From: Chloroflexi bacterium 44-23
GTDB lineage: Bacteria; Chloroflexota; Anaerolineae; Anaerolineales; Anaerolineaceae
Reading direction: 5' to 3'
Assembly: GCA_001899005.1 (NCBI GenBank)
Contig: MKUW01000028.1
Location: forward strand, 429,163-493,162
Length of the DNA: 64,000 bases
Part shown: in pieces, positions 61,694-64,000 of the stretch
How the letters are laid out: each line of letters opens with the position of its first letter
Numbering within the stretch: position 1 is the stretch's first letter
Made by a program: the position numbers and the translations under genes
Notes under the pieces: model-generated
Databases searched by the model: none
The model's input: only the letters and a program-made list of their open reading frames with translations
Told to the model about the DNA's origin: nothing

Positions 61694-63550
61694 TTAAACC
61701 AGTTCGATATCATGCGATTCCAGGCCTGGTATGCGCTTTAGATCATTTAAGACCGATTCCTGGTTTTCTAAAAGGTTTGAAACCACCAGCCGCAAGTAAA
61801 ATCCGCCATCCGGAAGGGTGTTATTGACCGAGCGGACAATATTACCGCCTGCATCCGAAATGATCCCTGCCAGGCGGGCCAAAAAGCCGGGCCGATTGGC
61901 ATTGGCACTTCCGGCGATACTTAAAGATGTCCAACGCAAATCATGCTTGGTTATTCCCGCGGAATCCAGTAAATGCTCCAATTCAGAAAGCCGGATTGCT
62001 CCACTGCCCGTGGCTGAGTATAGATCTTGCAGGTTGGCAGAACCGGTCATTTCAAACAAGCTGTCGACAAGCTTCGGGTATATCACTTCCACATCACGCA
62101 AATCCAAAATACCCCGCGGGGCCAATATCTGACGGAAAAGTTCAGCACCACGCTCAGCAGAAGCTTTCAGTGCTTCAATGGCTAACACCGAGCGCAAGTT
62201 ACGAGCTGTGGTGGGGTTGGCAAACTCCAGCCAGCTTGCTTGCGGAGTGATCCGATTTTCACGAGTAATGACTTCAATAACATCACCGGTTTGAACCTTG
62301 TCTGAAAGCAAAGCTTCTTTACCATTAACTTCGACAGCGCTGATCTTATCGAGTAGTAATTCCTGTTGGATGGATCCAACCGCATCTAAGACCGTACTGC
62401 CTTCCTCCAAAAAACGGGCACCCCCAGTGGGGGTTAAGATCTCAATGGGATGATAATGACTGATATCCTGACCATGACGCAATGCATAAATAATCCCCCA
62501 GGTGTTCTCACCTTCCATCTCCTGGGTGGCAATCGCCACTTCGATGGCACCATATCCACGCAGCCAGGCAGTGCTTTGTAAAGCCCGGTATCCTTTTTGA
62601 GGGCAAGCAATGTAATCATCAAAATGGTTCTGATCTAAATTGGGGCCAAAAAAGCGATTGACAGCAGCCAGAAGTTGATAACATTTAATGGGATCATTGT
62701 CATCCAATATCAGGCGAAAGCTGATTAGGTCATTTAACGCCTCAAACGTATTCATAGATGCCTGACGGGACCGCGCCAGTCGCCGCAATTTTTGCCACGA
62801 TTGCCAGTATCCATCGACGGTTACCGTAGCAGTCCCATTAAACCCGTTCTCCTCCATCACACCACCCAATTGGTGAAGTTTGGAATTAATAAAGTGCTGG
62901 TTCAAACGCGGGTCGCTATCGATTTTCTGGCGCACAAATTCATAGGTTTCTGCATCCGCGTATGGAAAGGCCATATCCTCCAACCAACGCCGCCAGCGAT
63001 AGCAATTCAAAATTCCTGCCAGTTTACCGTAAGCCCGAATCGCCTCATTTGCCTTACGAAAACGCTTTTGTTCTGGCATATGCTCCAGTGTCATTACATT
63101 GTGGCTTTTATCGGCCAGTTTCACCAGAAAGACACCCGGGTCTTGAAAACGAGCAATCTTACGCAAGGTTTCCAAATCACGGGAACTGCCATCACGAGGA
63201 TTGCTGATTTTGGTAACACCATCGACAATATAAGCTACTTTTTCTCCCAAAGGGCCTGGGAAATGGTTGCGGATTTGATTGATATCACTATCCTGGTCTT
63301 CGACGCTGTCATGCAGTAAAGCTGCCATTGTCCAGGCTTCATTGCCTGCGAGATTATCAATGAAAGCGGCCACCCAAACACAGTGCGTTTCAAAATAAGG
63401 CTCACCACTCAAGCGCATTTGGCCGGCATGCAGCTCTTTTCCCCAACGGTATGCTTCGGCAATGGCGGGCGTACGGGCAACAAATGGCCCGGGGTTAAAT
63501 TCATCACCCAACTTTGGACGAATTTCATTAATATACTCAATTCTCACCAT
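61694..63550 (-). CDS. RelA/SpoT homologue, likely (p)ppGpp hydrolase with eroded synthetase
   Basis: 618 aa, shorter than the usual 700-750. HD hydrolase domain intact: ELHAGQMRLSGEPYFETH, LLHDSVED (HDxxED), KLADKSHNVMTL. In the synthetase region the GRPKHxYSIYxKM block is replaced by DGYWQSWQKLRRL, FKDYIA by FDDYIA, GYQSIHTT by GYRALQST, and EIQIRT by EVAIAT, so key nucleotide-binding residues are gone. TGS (about 385-445) and ACT (about 535-618) domains remain. Probably degrades alarmone. Lone gene with ATG start. Confidence 0.85.
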   Translation of the reverse strand: MVRIEYINEIRPKLGDEFNPGPFVARTPAIAEAYRWGKELHAGQMRLSGEPYFETHCVWVAAFIDNLAGNEAWTMAALLHDSVEDQDSDINQIRNHFPGPLGEKVAYIVDGVTKISNPRDGSSRDLETLRKIARFQDPGVFLVKLADKSHNVMTLEHMPEQKRFRKANEAIRAYGKLAGILNCYRWRRWLEDMAFPYADAETYEFVRQKIDSDPRLNQHFINSKLHQLGGVMEENGFNGTATVTVDGYWQSWQKLRRLARSRQASMNTFEALNDLISFRLILDDNDPIKCYQLLAAVNRFFGPNLDQNHFDDYIACPQKGYRALQSTAWLRGYGAIEVAIATQEMEGENTWGIIYALRHGQDISHYHPIEILTPTGGARFLEEGSTVLDAVGSIQQELLLDKISAVEVNGKEALLSDKVQTGDVIEVITRENRITPQASWLEFANPTTARNLRSVLAIEALKASAERGAELFRQILAPRGILDLRDVEVIYPKLVDSLFEMTGSANLQDLYSATGSGAIRLSELEHLLDSAGITKHDLRWTSLSIAGSANANRPGFLARLAGIISDAGGNIVRSVNNTLPDGGFYLRLVVSNLLENQESVLNDLKRIPGLESHDIELV

Positions 63551-64000
63551 TTACGAAACTCTACTTTCAAACGGTTCCGGATTATTAATAAAGAACCTCA
63601 TAGTACAGTATACCGAAAAATGGATAAATCATCATCTTTTTGTGCTAAATGGCCAATGGCGTGATATTAAAATGAATCGTTCTCAGTTGTGATCATTTAC
63701 TGATGATAACCTTGCATTTTTTCAGAATCCAAGTAAAATAGGGTTTATCAAACGCTTGGGTGCCCCCCTCACTCAGGCGTTTGATAATTAAAAGTCAAAT
63801 CATAGAGGGTGTAGATGGACTGTACAAGCTTCAAGGTCGCTTTAGCTTGAGACAATAGCAGTTCAAAAGGTACAATCAAAGCAGATCAAGTTGATCGTTA
63901 GATTGGGGTTTAAACTAACCTCTTTGATTAAGCTTAGTTTATCTTGATTAGTATTATTTGGTGTGATTCTCGTTTGAAGCATAGCAGATTTCTTTAAAAA
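63551..64000. other. Non-coding end of the window with a 10-bp inverted repeat
   Basis: No gene seen. TATCAAACGC (63746-63755) and GCGTTTGATA (63777-63786) form a perfect inverted repeat with a 21-base loop; no U-run follows, so it is not a clear terminator. The function cannot be told because the next gene is outside the window. Confidence 0.5.

Overview
The window reads as bacterial chromosome of moderate GC content, most likely from an Anaerolineae-type Chloroflexota. This placement is an inference from protein flavour and gene sets (SNF2/SWIM pair, roadblock/V4R signalling genes, narGHJI preceded by a diheme cytochrome c), not from a marker search. The genes visible here describe a heterotroph that makes its own branched-chain amino acids, can respire nitrate and runs a complete succinate dehydrogenase.

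Layout. 1-414 holds a tandem pair of a structured repeat whose third copy lies at 51.9-52.1 kb. 415-14043 (minus strand) is one eleven-gene operon, ilvD-ilvB-ilvN-ilvC-leuA-leuC-leuD-cimA-leuB-ilvE-pheA, with several ATGA-type start/stop overlaps. In front of ilvD I read a 36-codon leader peptide packed with Val, Ile and Leu codons, a consensus promoter and a terminator/antiterminator set: a classical attenuator. 14.2-18.0 kb has an ArsR-DUF2087 regulator, a lipid kinase/acyltransferase pair and a cysteine desulfurase. 18.1-20.7 kb encodes an ABC importer of the SsuABC/TauABC type. 21.0-36.6 kb is a nitrate-respiration region: VOC protein, FmdE-like protein, TDT-family channel, narI, narJ, narH, narG, diheme cytochrome c, degenerate receiver protein, then a NarL/NarX-like two-component pair and three heme-copper/NnrS-like membrane proteins. 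36.9-40.2 kb is sdhCDAB. It is followed by a candidate small RNA, an SNF2 helicase and its SWIM partner.

45.2-46.5 kb is a small mosaic at tRNA-Phe: a duplicated tRNA 3' end with its terminator, a HigBA-type module whose toxin gene carries two in-frame stops, and a third repeat remnant. Then come a DUF348/G5/3D cell-wall protein with rsmA, a signalling operon (roadblock, V4R, receiver with degenerate GGDEF, glycosyltransferase), tRNA-Gly and tRNA-Cys, a solute-binding lipoprotein, a T-box-controlled pheS-pheT operon interrupted by a four-helix-bundle (S23/IVS-type) element with perfect 12-bp inverted ends, a PiT/DUF47 phosphate operon behind an 11-bp-period direct repeat resembling a Pho box, a Sua5-type enzyme, and a RelA/SpoT homologue whose synthetase motifs are eroded while the hydrolase HD motif is kept.

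The most notable items are the ilvD attenuator, the interspersed multi-helix repeat, the S23 element between pheS and pheT, the nar-linked TDT channel, the candidate RNA at 40.35-40.58 kb and the dead-toxin/live-antitoxin module. All calls were made by eye, without database searches.
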